Assembly: GCA_013694795.1 (NCBI GenBank)
Contig: JACDBS010000114.1
Location: 1-16,769, forward strand
DNA length: 16,769 bases
Direction: 5' to 3'
Source of the DNA: Chloroflexota bacterium
GTDB lineage: Bacteria > Chloroflexota > Limnocylindria > QHBO01
A program made the position numbers and the translations under genes. Below, piece after piece: positions 1-8,114 of the stretch; within the stretch, counting starts at the first letter, position 1; each line of letters starts with the position of its first letter. The notes beneath the pieces were generated by a model, which saw nothing but the letters and a program-made list of their open reading frames with translations, was not told where the DNA came from and did no database searches.

Positions 1-2095
<2,095 letters not shown>

Positions 2096-2110
2096 GTCAG
2101 GTCTATCGTA
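2096..2110 (-). promoter_or_regulatory. Probable leaderless promoter of aceE
   Basis: On the minus strand TACGAT (2110 to 2105, four of six matches to TATAAT) ends 9 bases before the ATG at 2095. No Shine-Dalgarno sequence lies between them and no good -35 is visible. The arrangement fits the -10 to ATG spacing seen at other first genes in this window. Hexamers this degenerate occur by chance, so support comes mainly from the repeated pattern. Confidence 0.4.
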
Positions 2111-2138
2111 CAGACCGCCAGGCGCCCGTGGGCTCACG

Positions 2139-2177
2139 CCGCTCCGGTGGTGCAACACCACCGCGCTCGTTGAGCGG
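2139..2177. other. Nested hairpins between the divergent aceE and NDH-2 genes
   Basis: CGGTGGTG (2145-2152) and CACCACCG (2156-2163) form a perfect 8-bp stem with a CAA loop. It is flanked by CCGCTC (2139-2144) and GAGCGG (2172-2177), which can pair outside it. An alternative second hairpin, CGCTC-GTT-GAGCG (2164-2176), uses the same right arm. The structure fills the middle of the 110-base divergent gap. It could be a regulator site or an RNA structure at the 5' end of a transcript, and the sequence alone does not decide. Confidence 0.5.
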
Positions 2178-2205
2178 TGACGCGCCGTGGCATCATCGGG
2201 CGAGC

Positions 2206-3579
2206 ATGCGCACGATCTACCGAGCCGAGCCGCCCTGGCCGCATCGCGTGCTGGTCCTGGGTGGCGGCTTCGCGGGCGTTGAGACCGCGCGTCACCTGGA
2301 GAAGCTGACGCGGCGCCGCGACGACATCGAGGTCTGGCTCGTCAGCCGCGAGAACTTCAGTCTCTTCACGCCGCTGCTGCCGGAGGTCTGCTCCGGCATG
2401 CTGGAGGCGCGGCACTGCGTGACCGCGCTGCGCGCCCAACTACGACAGCCGAGCAGCTGGGCGGTCACCGCCGAGGTCGAGAGGATCGACCTGGAGGCGA
2501 GCCACGTGACCGTGATCGGGGGCGATGGCGACCTGCATCGGCTCAACTACGACAGCCTGGTGATCGCGCTGGGGGGCGAGACGGCCACCTTCGGCATCAA
2601 GGGCATCCACGAGTACGCGGTCGGAATGAAGACGCTGGCCGACGCGTTCGCTCTCCGCAACCGCATCATCGAGATGCTCGAGCGCGCCGAGCTGGAAAAC
2701 GACCCGGAGGCGCGGGAAGCGCAGCTCACCTTCGTGGTAGGCGGCGCCGGTTTCAGTGGAGTCGAGACGGCCGGCGAGATCGAGGACTTCGTTCGCCGCG
2801 TCCGGCGGCGCTATTACCCGAAGATCGACGCGCAGGAGGTGCGTGGTCACATTATCGAGCTCAAGGACCGCGTCCTGCCCGAGATGCCGGTGGAGATGGG
2901 CGAATACGCCGCGAAGAAGCTGCGCCAACGCGGCTACGAAATCCACCTGGGGACACCGGTGAAGGAGGTGCGCGAGAACGGCGTCGTCATCGGTGACGGC
3001 CGGTTCATCCCGTCCCGCACGGTGATCTGGACCGGTGGCGTGCAGCCATCGCCGGTCGTGCGAGAGTCGGGGATCGAAGCGGACAGGGCCGGCCGCGCCG
3101 TGGTGAAGCCCACCATGCAGACGAGCCGCTCCGGGGTGTGGGCCATCGGTGACTGCGCGCTGATTCCGAAGGCCGAGGAGGAAGGAGCCTTCCACGCCCC
3201 GACGGCGCAGAACGCGGTGCGCGAGGCGAAGCGACTGGCACGCAATATCGTGGCATCCATTGACGGACGCAGTCACGACGTGCAGCCGTTCCGTTACCAG
3301 GTCATCGGCACGTTGGCGAGCATCGGTCATCGCACCGGCGTGGGAGTGGTGTTCGGGATCAGGGTACGGGGCTGGATCGCCTGGTTCATGTGGCGGGGCT
3401 ACTACTGGAGCCGGGTGCCGGGCATCGGTGGCAAGGCGCGCGTGGCGCTCGATTGGCTCCTGACCTCACTTTTCGGCTCCGACCCGGTGCAGCTCAAGGT
3501 CGACTATCCCGGTGTGGGCGGCATGGGACCGTCCGGCACGCGGCGTCCGGCTCCGCGCTCGGTCGACCCGCGAGCCTGA
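2206..3579 (+). CDS. ndh: Type 2 NADH dehydrogenase (NAD(P)/FAD-dependent oxidoreductase)
   Basis: Single-subunit, non-proton-pumping NADH:quinone oxidoreductase at the inner face of the membrane. The 457-residue protein has two dinucleotide-binding folds: an N-terminal FAD site VLGGGFAGVETA (residues 17-28), an NAD site VVGGAGFSGVETA (177-189), then the conserved VIWTGGVQPSP and the FAD-closing GVWAIGDC (310-317). FHAPTAQNAVREA follows, as in NDH-2 proteins. The C-terminal region carries aromatic and basic residues (AWFMWRGYYWSR) that would suit peripheral membrane attachment. I use ATG 2206 because the first FAD motif begins about 17 residues later. An upstream in-frame start near 2128 would add a non-conserved stretch reading through the hairpin region. 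CATCAT (2191-2196) lies 9 bases before the ATG as a weak -10. It heads the plus-strand cluster with the small membrane protein, plsY and pgsA. The exact electron acceptor is not determinable here. Confidence 0.92.
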   Translation: MRTIYRAEPPWPHRVLVLGGGFAGVETARHLEKLTRRRDDIEVWLVSRENFSLFTPLLPEVCSGMLEARHCVTALRAQLRQPSSWAVTAEVERIDLEASHVTVIGGDGDLHRLNYDSLVIALGGETATFGIKGIHEYAVGMKTLADAFALRNRIIEMLERAELENDPEAREAQLTFVVGGAGFSGVETAGEIEDFVRRVRRRYYPKIDAQEVRGHIIELKDRVLPEMPVEMGEYAAKKLRQRGYEIHLGTPVKEVRENGVVIGDGRFIPSRTVIWTGGVQPSPVVRESGIEADRAGRAVVKPTMQTSRSGVWAIGDCALIPKAEEEGAFHAPTAQNAVREAKRLARNIVASIDGRSHDVQPFRYQVIGTLASIGHRTGVGVVFGIRVRGWIAWFMWRGYYWSRVPGIGGKARVALDWLLTSLFGSDPVQLKVDYPGVGGMGPSGTRRPAPRSVDPRA

Positions 3580-3586
3580 CCGTCGC

Positions 3587-3592
3587 TAGACT
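3587..3592 (+). promoter_or_regulatory. Probable -10 of a leaderless promoter before the small membrane protein
   Basis: TAGACT sits 8 bases before the ATG at 3601 and 7 bases after the NDH-2 stop. There is no Shine-Dalgarno sequence. A TCGACC at 3563-3568 would be a mediocre -35. The same hexamer, TAGACT, precedes lipA. The downstream genes may therefore be transcribed both from here and by readthrough from NDH-2. Confidence 0.45.
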
Positions 3593-3600
3593 TGCCGGCG

Positions 3601-3933
3601 ATGTCACGCGAGGAGCGGCGCCAGTACCAGCGCCAGATGAAGAACATGGAGCGAGGCGCGGCGTTGCCGCCCGCGGCTCGGGCGCGCGCCGAGCGCAATG
3701 CCGCCCGCCGCGACGCGCGCCGATCAAAGGCCGAACCAGCCGGAGCGCTGAGCCCCCGTTTCTGGGTGCGCTCAATCCTCATGGCGCTGGCCCTGGGATT
3801 CGTCGCCTTCAGCCTGCAATGGAGCAGCGGGATGCCGCGGGCGCTCTATATCGGGCTGGCCGTGGGATCGGTGGCCTTCCTCCTTCTGCTCGGGTTCCGG
3901 TTGTTCCAGCGTCGCGCAGCCAGCCGCTCCTGA
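3601..3933 (+). CDS. Small two-helix membrane protein of unknown function
   Basis: I do not recognise a family. The 110-residue product has a highly charged N-terminal half rich in Arg, Gln and Ala (begins MSREERRQYQRQMKNMERG), predicted cytoplasmic and probably helical. Two hydrophobic segments follow, around residues 54-74 (ILMALALGFVAFSL) and 80-101 (ALYIGLAVGSVAFLLLLGF), and it ends with a basic tail RLFQRRAASRS. The positive-inside pattern puts both ends in the cytoplasm. ATG 3601 is chosen over an upstream TTG at 3592 because of the TAGACT -10 just before it. It lies 21 bases after the NDH-2 stop and 10 bases before plsY, so it is probably co-expressed with phospholipid genes. Codon composition and the hydrophobic pattern support a real gene. 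Function is open. Confidence 0.75.
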   Translation: MSREERRQYQRQMKNMERGAALPPAARARAERNAARRDARRSKAEPAGALSPRFWVRSILMALALGFVAFSLQWSSGMPRALYIGLAVGSVAFLLLLGFRLFQRRAASRS

Positions 3934-3943
3934 GGCGGAGGGC

Positions 3944-4549
3944 ATGCCGGGAGTCGATCTCCTCGTCGCGGTCGCGGTCGGGTACCTCATCGGCGCCATC
4001 CCGTCGGGCGTGCTCGTGGGCCGGCTGCGCGGCGTGGATCCTCGCACCTCCGGCTCCGGTCGGACCGGGACGACGAATGCGCTCCGCACGCTGGGCCCGC
4101 GCTGGGCGGCCGCTGTGGCGGTGCTTGACGTGGCCAAGGGCGTGGTGGCGGTGCTGGCCGGCAACCTGATCGGGCCCGGGCCGTGGGGCGGGGCACTCGC
4201 GGCGGTCGCGGCCGTGGCCGGGCACGTCCGGTCCATCTTCATCGGCTTCACCGGCGGTCGAGGTGCGGCCACCGGAGCCGGCGCCCTGTTCATCCTGGCC
4301 CCCGTTGCGATGGGCGTGGCGCTGGTCGAGTTCGCCTTGGTCGTGTGGCGCACGAGGCTGGTTTCGCTGGGATCGATCACGGCGGCCATCACCGTCGCGC
4401 TCGTCGCGGCGGCGCAGTACTGGGTGGGTTGGACGGGCCCGGAGGCGGCGTTCGGCGCCGCCCTCATCGGTCTGGTGGTGGTGCTCTCCCACGCCGATAA
4501 CATTCAACGCCTGCTGACCGGCACCGAGCGGAGGATCGGCGATGGCTGA
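3944..4549 (+). CDS. plsY: Glycerol-3-phosphate acyltransferase PlsY
   Basis: Integral membrane enzyme that moves an acyl group from acyl-phosphate to glycerol-3-phosphate, the first acylation of phospholipid synthesis. The 201-residue length is typical. The three conserved loops are present: SGSGRTGTTNALRTLG (residues 36-51, glycerol-3-phosphate loop), GHVRSIFIGFTGGRGAATG (93-111, with Arg where many PlsY proteins have Lys in GGKG), and a C-terminal SHADNIQRLLTGTERRI. Hydrophobic segments between these fit the family's multi-pass topology. A GAGG at 3932-3935 gives a usable ribosome site, and GGAGGG at 3937-3942 is very close to the ATG. The last 8 bases overlap pgsA, indicating translational coupling. 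No acyl-phosphate-forming PlsX gene is in the window. Confidence 0.93.
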   Translation: MPGVDLLVAVAVGYLIGAIPSGVLVGRLRGVDPRTSGSGRTGTTNALRTLGPRWAAAVAVLDVAKGVVAVLAGNLIGPGPWGGALAAVAAVAGHVRSIFIGFTGGRGAATGAGALFILAPVAMGVALVEFALVVWRTRLVSLGSITAAITVALVAAAQYWVGWTGPEAAFGAALIGLVVVLSHADNIQRLLTGTERRIGDG

Positions 4550-5147
4550 ACGCTCGACCATTGCGACCCTGCCTAACCTGCTCGGCATCGGCCGCATCGT
4601 CGCGACCCCGATCATCGTGGCGCTGCTTCTCGTCGACGTGCCGGGCAGCGACCTCGCGGCGGGGCTCCTGTTCGCCGCCGCCGGTATCAGCGACTTCTTC
4701 GACGGCTGGATCGCCCGGTCCCGCAACCAGGTCTCGCCGCTCGGCGTGTTCATGGACCTGGCGGCCGACAAGGTGCTCGTGGCCGGCGTGCTCATCGCCA
4801 TGGTCGAGGTCGACCTAGTTCCCACCTGGATCGCCGCAACCATCCTCATCCGCGAATTCGTGGTGCAGGCCGTGCGGCAGCTCGCCGCGGCGGAGGACGT
4901 GGTGATCAGCGCCCGAGCGCTGGGCAAGGCGAAGACGCTGACCACGCTCGCAGGCCTGGGGCTGCTCTTCCTGGCCGCCGATGCGATGACCGCCGGACCG
5001 ATGGCGCCCACCGGCACCGGGCCGGCCCTCGAGCTGGCTGGCTTCTGGCTGCTGGTGCTGGCGACCGTGCTGACCGTCGTTTCGGGGTTGGCCTACCTGC
5101 GGGGCGCATGGCCGATCCTCATCGGCGCGAGCCGCGGCGGCGCTTGA
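4542..5147 (+). CDS. pgsA: CDP-alcohol phosphatidyltransferase, probably CDP-diacylglycerol--glycerol-3-phosphate 3-phosphatidyltransferase
   Basis: Membrane enzyme that replaces CMP of CDP-diacylglycerol with an alcohol phosphate, giving phosphatidylglycerol phosphate if it is PgsA. The family signature D-x2-D-G-x2-A-R-x8-G-x3-D-x3-D is complete: Asp51, Asp54, Gly55, Ala58, Arg59, Gly68, Asp72 and Asp76, within SDFFDGWIAR and GVFMDLAADK. The start TLPNLLGIGRIVATP and the 201-residue length are typical of PgsA. Further hydrophobic segments follow. A Shine-Dalgarno GGAGG (4530-4534) lies 7 bases before ATG 4542, inside the end of plsY. The alcohol substrate is inferred from resemblance and the plsY neighbour. 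A related CDP-alcohol transferase such as a phosphatidylinositol phosphate synthase cannot be excluded. The stop codon lies within a 7-bp inverted repeat. Confidence 0.9.
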   Translation: MAERSTIATLPNLLGIGRIVATPIIVALLLVDVPGSDLAAGLLFAAAGISDFFDGWIARSRNQVSPLGVFMDLAADKVLVAGVLIAMVEVDLVPTWIAATILIREFVVQAVRQLAAAEDVVISARALGKAKTLTTLAGLGLLFLAADAMTAGPMAPTGTGPALELAGFWLLVLATVLTVVSGLAYLRGAWPILIGASRGGA

Positions 5148-5275
5148 CCCGTGCCGCGGGTCAACGGACGGCGGACGCTGGGCTCTGATGCATTTCACCC
5201 GCACCCGCGGGTCAGATGACGTCGGAGCTCCCGAGGGTCCGTAGCTCAGCGGTCGTTTGACCCGTGGGACGGGTC
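5144..5275. terminator. Cluster of three GACCC/GGGTC inverted repeats in the convergent pgsA/ABC gap
   Basis: Three GC-rich dyads share the same core. TTGACCC (5144-5150) pairs with GGGTCAA (5158-5164) around GTGCCGC and contains the pgsA stop. ACCCGCGGGT (5203-5212) is a perfect palindrome. GACCCGT (5259-5265) pairs with ACGGGTC (5269-5275) around GGG. They lie between the convergent pgsA and exporter genes, which suits bidirectional transcription termination. There is no T-tract after any of them, so they are not classical intrinsic terminators. They may equally be protein-binding or repeat elements. Confidence 0.5.
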
Positions 5276-5283
5276 GCAGTGGC

Positions 5284-5303
5284 GCACCGCACCGCACCGC
5301 ACC
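5284..5303. repeat. Four tandem GCACC pentamers
   Basis: GCACC is repeated four times without interruption, with a fifth copy after one extra G (5305-5309) and further CACCG-like sequence to about 5336. It lies in the gap between pgsA and the permease gene. This is a simple-sequence tract that could change length by slippage. No function is evident. Confidence 0.7.
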
Positions 5304-5345
5304 GGCACCGCGCCCGTACCCCACCGCGCCGCACCACGAAGGTGG

Positions 5346-6167
5346 CTACTTGATGAGCTTGCGCTCCATCTGGCGCATGGCGATCCACATGCAGACGGCG
5401 AAGAAGACCACCAGGTAGGCGAGGTCCCATAGCTGCGCGGTGCCGACGCTGCCGGTCGAGAGCCCGCGGATCAGGCTGATGGCGTGGTAGAGCGGCGTGG
5501 CCTGCATGAAGACCTGGATCGGCAGCGGGTAGATGCTGATTGGGAAGAATGTGCCGCTGAACAGGAACATCGGCATCACGACGAGCCCCATCGGCACGTC
5601 GAAGTCGTTCACGGTGCGCAGGTACGAAGTCCCCGCCAGGCCGGCGGCGGCGAAGGCGGCCGCGACCAGCAGTGCCGCGGGCACGATCAACAGCCCCCAC
5701 GGCGAGAGGATCAGGCCGGCGAACAGCATGATCACGAACATCGCAACCGCGTACAGCGCGGCGCGCATGAGGGCCCACATCATCTCGCCCAGGGCGATCT
5801 CGGTGATCCCCATCGGCGTGGCCAGCACGCCGTCGTAGATCTTCGCGAAGTTGAGCTTGAAGAAGACATTGAAGATGGTCTCGAACACGGCGCCGTTCAT
5901 GGCCGCGGTGGCCAGCAGCGCGGGGGCCACGAACGCGGCGTAGGCCACGACGCGGCCATCGGTCAGGGTGACCTCCTGGATGATGGCGCCCAGGCCAAGG
6001 CCGATGCCGAGCAGGTAGAAGATCGGCTCGAAGACGCCAGACAGGATGATGATCCACTGGTGGCGGTAGAACATGATGTTGCGCTCGACCAGGCGCCGGG
6101 CGCGCCAGATGCGTTGCCAGGCAGTCGCTAGCGCGCCGGACGCAGCCGGCTGGGTCAACGTCGTCAT
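5346..6167 (-). CDS. ABC-2 type transporter permease (NodJ/DrrB-like), second permease of the operon
   Basis: Membrane subunit of an ABC exporter. The 273-residue protein has a cytoplasmic N-terminus with WRARRLVERNIMFYRHQW, then about six hydrophobic segments and the ABC-2 signature near the C-terminus, MFLFSGTFFPISIYPLP followed by ATPLYHAISLIRG. It ends MRQMERKLIK. It is the last gene of the minus-strand operon and starts 4 bases after the stop of the upstream permease, with no clear ribosome site, so translational coupling is likely. The LFSGTFFP...ATPL(Y/F)H motif is shared with its neighbour, so the two are paralogues and may form a heterodimer with the ATPase. Substrate cannot be read from sequence. 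Polysaccharide, lipid or drug export are all known for this family. Confidence 0.9.
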   Translation of the reverse strand: MTTLTQPAASGALATAWQRIWRARRLVERNIMFYRHQWIIILSGVFEPIFYLLGIGLGLGAIIQEVTLTDGRVVAYAAFVAPALLATAAMNGAVFETIFNVFFKLNFAKIYDGVLATPMGITEIALGEMMWALMRAALYAVAMFVIMLFAGLILSPWGLLIVPAALLVAAAFAAAGLAGTSYLRTVNDFDVPMGLVVMPMFLFSGTFFPISIYPLPIQVFMQATPLYHAISLIRGLSTGSVGTAQLWDLAYLVVFFAVCMWIAMRQMERKLIK

Positions 6168-6171
6168 CGGT

Positions 6172-6951
6172 CTAGTCGGCCATTCGCCTGGCGAGGTTGC
6201 GCTCCGCCAACCAGGCGCCGATGCCGAACATCAACAGCAGGTACCCCAGGTGGAGCGGCGCGGCGAGCGGGTCGAGCTGGTCCAGGATGGCGCCGCGGAT
6301 GAGCTCCACGCCGTGGAAGAGCGGCGTCGCCCAGGCGACGACCTGCAGTTCGTCCGGCAGCTGCGTGAGGGGGAAGAACGTGCCGCTGAACAGGAAGAGT
6401 GGGTTGATGACGAAGCGGAAGATGGCGCTGAATCCGACGTCGTTCTTCTGCGTGGCCGTGAAGGCGATCAGGCAGGCGCTGAACGCGACCCCGACGAGGA
6501 CGGCAACGGGGATGGCGAGAATGGCCATCGGCGAGCGCGGGATGCCGAAGAGGGCCAGGACGACGAGAAAGATGGTCGCCAGCGTGCCGATGCGGAACGC
6601 GCCCCAGGCCAGCTCCCCCCCAACGATGCTGCGGATCCCGACCGGGGTCGAGAGCATGGCTTCGTAGTTCCGGCCCCACATGATCTTGTTCATGATCGGG
6701 TAGGTCGACTCGAAGGTTGCCGTCTGCATGGCCATCGCGGCCAGCAGGCCGGGCCCCAGCCAATCGATGAATTCGACGCCGCCGAATGCCTCGAGGCTGG
6801 CTGGCGTCAGCAATGCGCCGATGCCGATGCCCATGGCCGTCAGGAACAGCACCGGCTGGAGGAAGCCGAAGGCCAGGGACCGATGCCAGAGGCGCTTGTA
6901 GACGAGCCAGTTGCGCTGCCAGACGCGGCCCGAAGCGGCGAGGACCGTCAT
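6172..6951 (-). CDS. ABC-2 type transporter permease (NodJ/DrrB-like), first permease of the operon
   Basis: The 259-residue membrane subunit begins MTVLAASGRVWQRNWLVYKR, has about six hydrophobic segments, and carries LFLFSGTFFPLTQLPDELQ followed by WATPLFHGVELIRG, the ABC-2/NodJ signature. The segment PIMNKIMWGRNYEAMLSTPV corresponds to FNVFFKLNFAKIYDGVLATPM in the following permease, which supports an ancient duplication. It starts 4 bases after the ATPase stop and ends 4 bases before the next permease. A GGCGG directly before the ATG is too close to be a good ribosome site. It acts in the cytoplasmic membrane with the preceding ATPase. Substrate is unknown. Confidence 0.9.
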   Translation of the reverse strand: MTVLAASGRVWQRNWLVYKRLWHRSLAFGFLQPVLFLTAMGIGIGALLTPASLEAFGGVEFIDWLGPGLLAAMAMQTATFESTYPIMNKIMWGRNYEAMLSTPVGIRSIVGGELAWGAFRIGTLATIFLVVLALFGIPRSPMAILAIPVAVLVGVAFSACLIAFTATQKNDVGFSAIFRFVINPLFLFSGTFFPLTQLPDELQVVAWATPLFHGVELIRGAILDQLDPLAAPLHLGYLLLMFGIGAWLAERNLARRMAD

Positions 6952-6955
6952 CCGC

Positions 6956-7903
6956 CTATTCGACCAGCGAGCGGCCGGTCAGGCGCAGGAAGACGTCCTC
7001 CATGCTGGACCGGCGCACGAGCGCGCTCTCGACCGGGATCTTGCGCAGGTTGACCTGCTCCAGCGTGCGCTCGCCATTCTCCGTGTATAGCAGATGCCGA
7101 TCCGGCAGCTCCTCGATCCGATCGGCCAGGCCGTCCAGTTGCCCGTTCAGCTGCCCGTTCAGGTCCTCACGCACCGCATCGGTGAACCGCAGCTCGAGCA
7201 CTTCCTTGGTGGAGTGCTGATCGATCAGCTGTCGCGGAGACCCCTCCGCCACGATCTTCGCCTTGTCCATCACCACGAGGTGGTCGCACAGCTGCTCCGC
7301 CTCGTCCATGTAGTGGGTCGTGATGATCAGCGTCGCACCGCGTCGCTTCAGCTGGTACAGCCGCTCCCAGAGGAGGTGCCGCGCCTGCGGGTCGAGGCCG
7401 GTGGTCGGCTCGTCCAGGATGACGAGCTCCGGGTCGTTGATCAGTGCGCGAGCAATCGTCAGGCGGCGCTTCATGCCGCCGGACAACGGCTCCACCTGGT
7501 CCTTGGCGCGCTCGTCGAGCTGGACGAACTCGAGCAGCTCATCGGTCCGCCTGTTCGCGACGTCGCGCGGGATGTCGAAATAGCGCGCGTACATCTCCAG
7601 GTTCTCGCGCACGGTGAGCTCGGTGTCGAGGTTGTCGTGCTGCGGCACGACGCCCAGCTTGGCCTTGATCTCGCGCGCCTGGGTGCGCGGATCCATGCCG
7701 ATGACGCTGAGCGTGCCCTCCGTGACCGGGCTGGAGCAGGCGATCATGCGCATGGTGCTCGTCTTGCCGGCACCGTTTGGCCCCAGGAAGCCGAAGGCCT
7801 TGCCGGGGCGCACGTCGAAGTCGATGCCATCCACGGCGGTGAAGCCGTTCGCGTAGCGCTTCGTCAGGGCGCGGGCATGGACAAGAGATTGCTGGCTGCT
7901 CAT
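6956..7903 (-). CDS. ABC transporter ATP-binding protein (NodI/DrrA-like)
   Basis: Cytoplasmic ATPase that powers the two ABC-2 permeases encoded after it. All nucleotide-binding motifs are intact in the 315-residue protein: Walker A GPNGAGKT (residues 41-48), Q-loop VVPQHD (85-90), signature LSGGMKRR (140-147), Walker B VILDEP (161-166) followed by TTGLDPQ, and H-loop His197 in TTHYMDEAEQ. The C-terminal 80 residues form the extra domain typical of DrrA/NodI-like ATPases and contain a short LNGQLNGQLDG duplication. I use ATG 7903 because TAGAAT lies 10 bases before it. An in-frame ATG at 7915 overlaps that hexamer, and a further upstream start near 8002 adds non-conserved residues. It is the first gene of a three-gene operon with uniform 4-base spacing. 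The family includes drug, antibiotic and lipo-oligosaccharide exporters. Confidence 0.93.
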   Translation of the reverse strand: MSSQQSLVHARALTKRYANGFTAVDGIDFDVRPGKAFGFLGPNGAGKTSTMRMIACSSPVTEGTLSVIGMDPRTQAREIKAKLGVVPQHDNLDTELTVRENLEMYARYFDIPRDVANRRTDELLEFVQLDERAKDQVEPLSGGMKRRLTIARALINDPELVILDEPTTGLDPQARHLLWERLYQLKRRGATLIITTHYMDEAEQLCDHLVVMDKAKIVAEGSPRQLIDQHSTKEVLELRFTDAVREDLNGQLNGQLDGLADRIEELPDRHLLYTENGERTLEQVNLRKIPVESALVRRSSMEDVFLRLTGRSLVE

Positions 7904-7913
7904 GGGCCTTGGC

Positions 7914-7919
7914 ATTCTA
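7914..7919 (-). promoter_or_regulatory. Probable -10 of the exporter operon
   Basis: On the minus strand TAGAAT (five of six matches to TATAAT) ends 10 bases before ATG 7903. The expected transcription start falls only a few bases before the codon, so the transcript would be leaderless or nearly so. An AAGG lies between hexamer and start but would hardly be transcribed as a useful ribosome site. Confidence 0.5.
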
Positions 7920-7925
7920 GACTGA

Positions 7926-8050
7926 TTCACGCCCGAAGCGCCAAGTTCGGGCCCTGGCGGGAACGATCCGCTTGCGCGGCGCCGCGCAGCGGCGCTATCC
8001 ATGAACGGCAGGCTTGCCGCCTCGTCGCCCTCGCACGCCGCTCAGCGGCG
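7926..8050. repeat. Intergenic repeat block with two CGCCGC-type palindromes
   Basis: This gap between the exporter operon and the GGT-family gene contains GCGCCGC-GCA-GCGGCGC (7979-7995) and CGCCGCT-C-AGCGGCG (8036-8050), both perfect dyads with a 1-3 base centre. TTCACGCCC (7926-7934) and GGCCCTGG (7950-7957) lie upstream of them. The same words and palindrome core recur in the gap at 12160-12319. The 8036 dyad lies 65 bases beyond the GGT stop, where it could act as a terminator hairpin, though no T-tract follows on the minus strand. Confidence 0.6.
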
Positions 8051-8114
8051 GCTTAGGAGCGACCGCCCCGAAATTCAGGTTGGGTCTGCCCACCGCTCGC
8101 ACCCGCTCCACCGG

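Noticed and set aside
5235..5252. GGGTCCGTAGCTCAGCGG resembles the 5' end and D-arm of a tRNA.
   Set aside because: The D-stem partner GAGC, an anticodon arm, a T-arm and a matching acceptor 3' strand are all missing downstream. The resemblance is short and lies in a repeat-rich gap.
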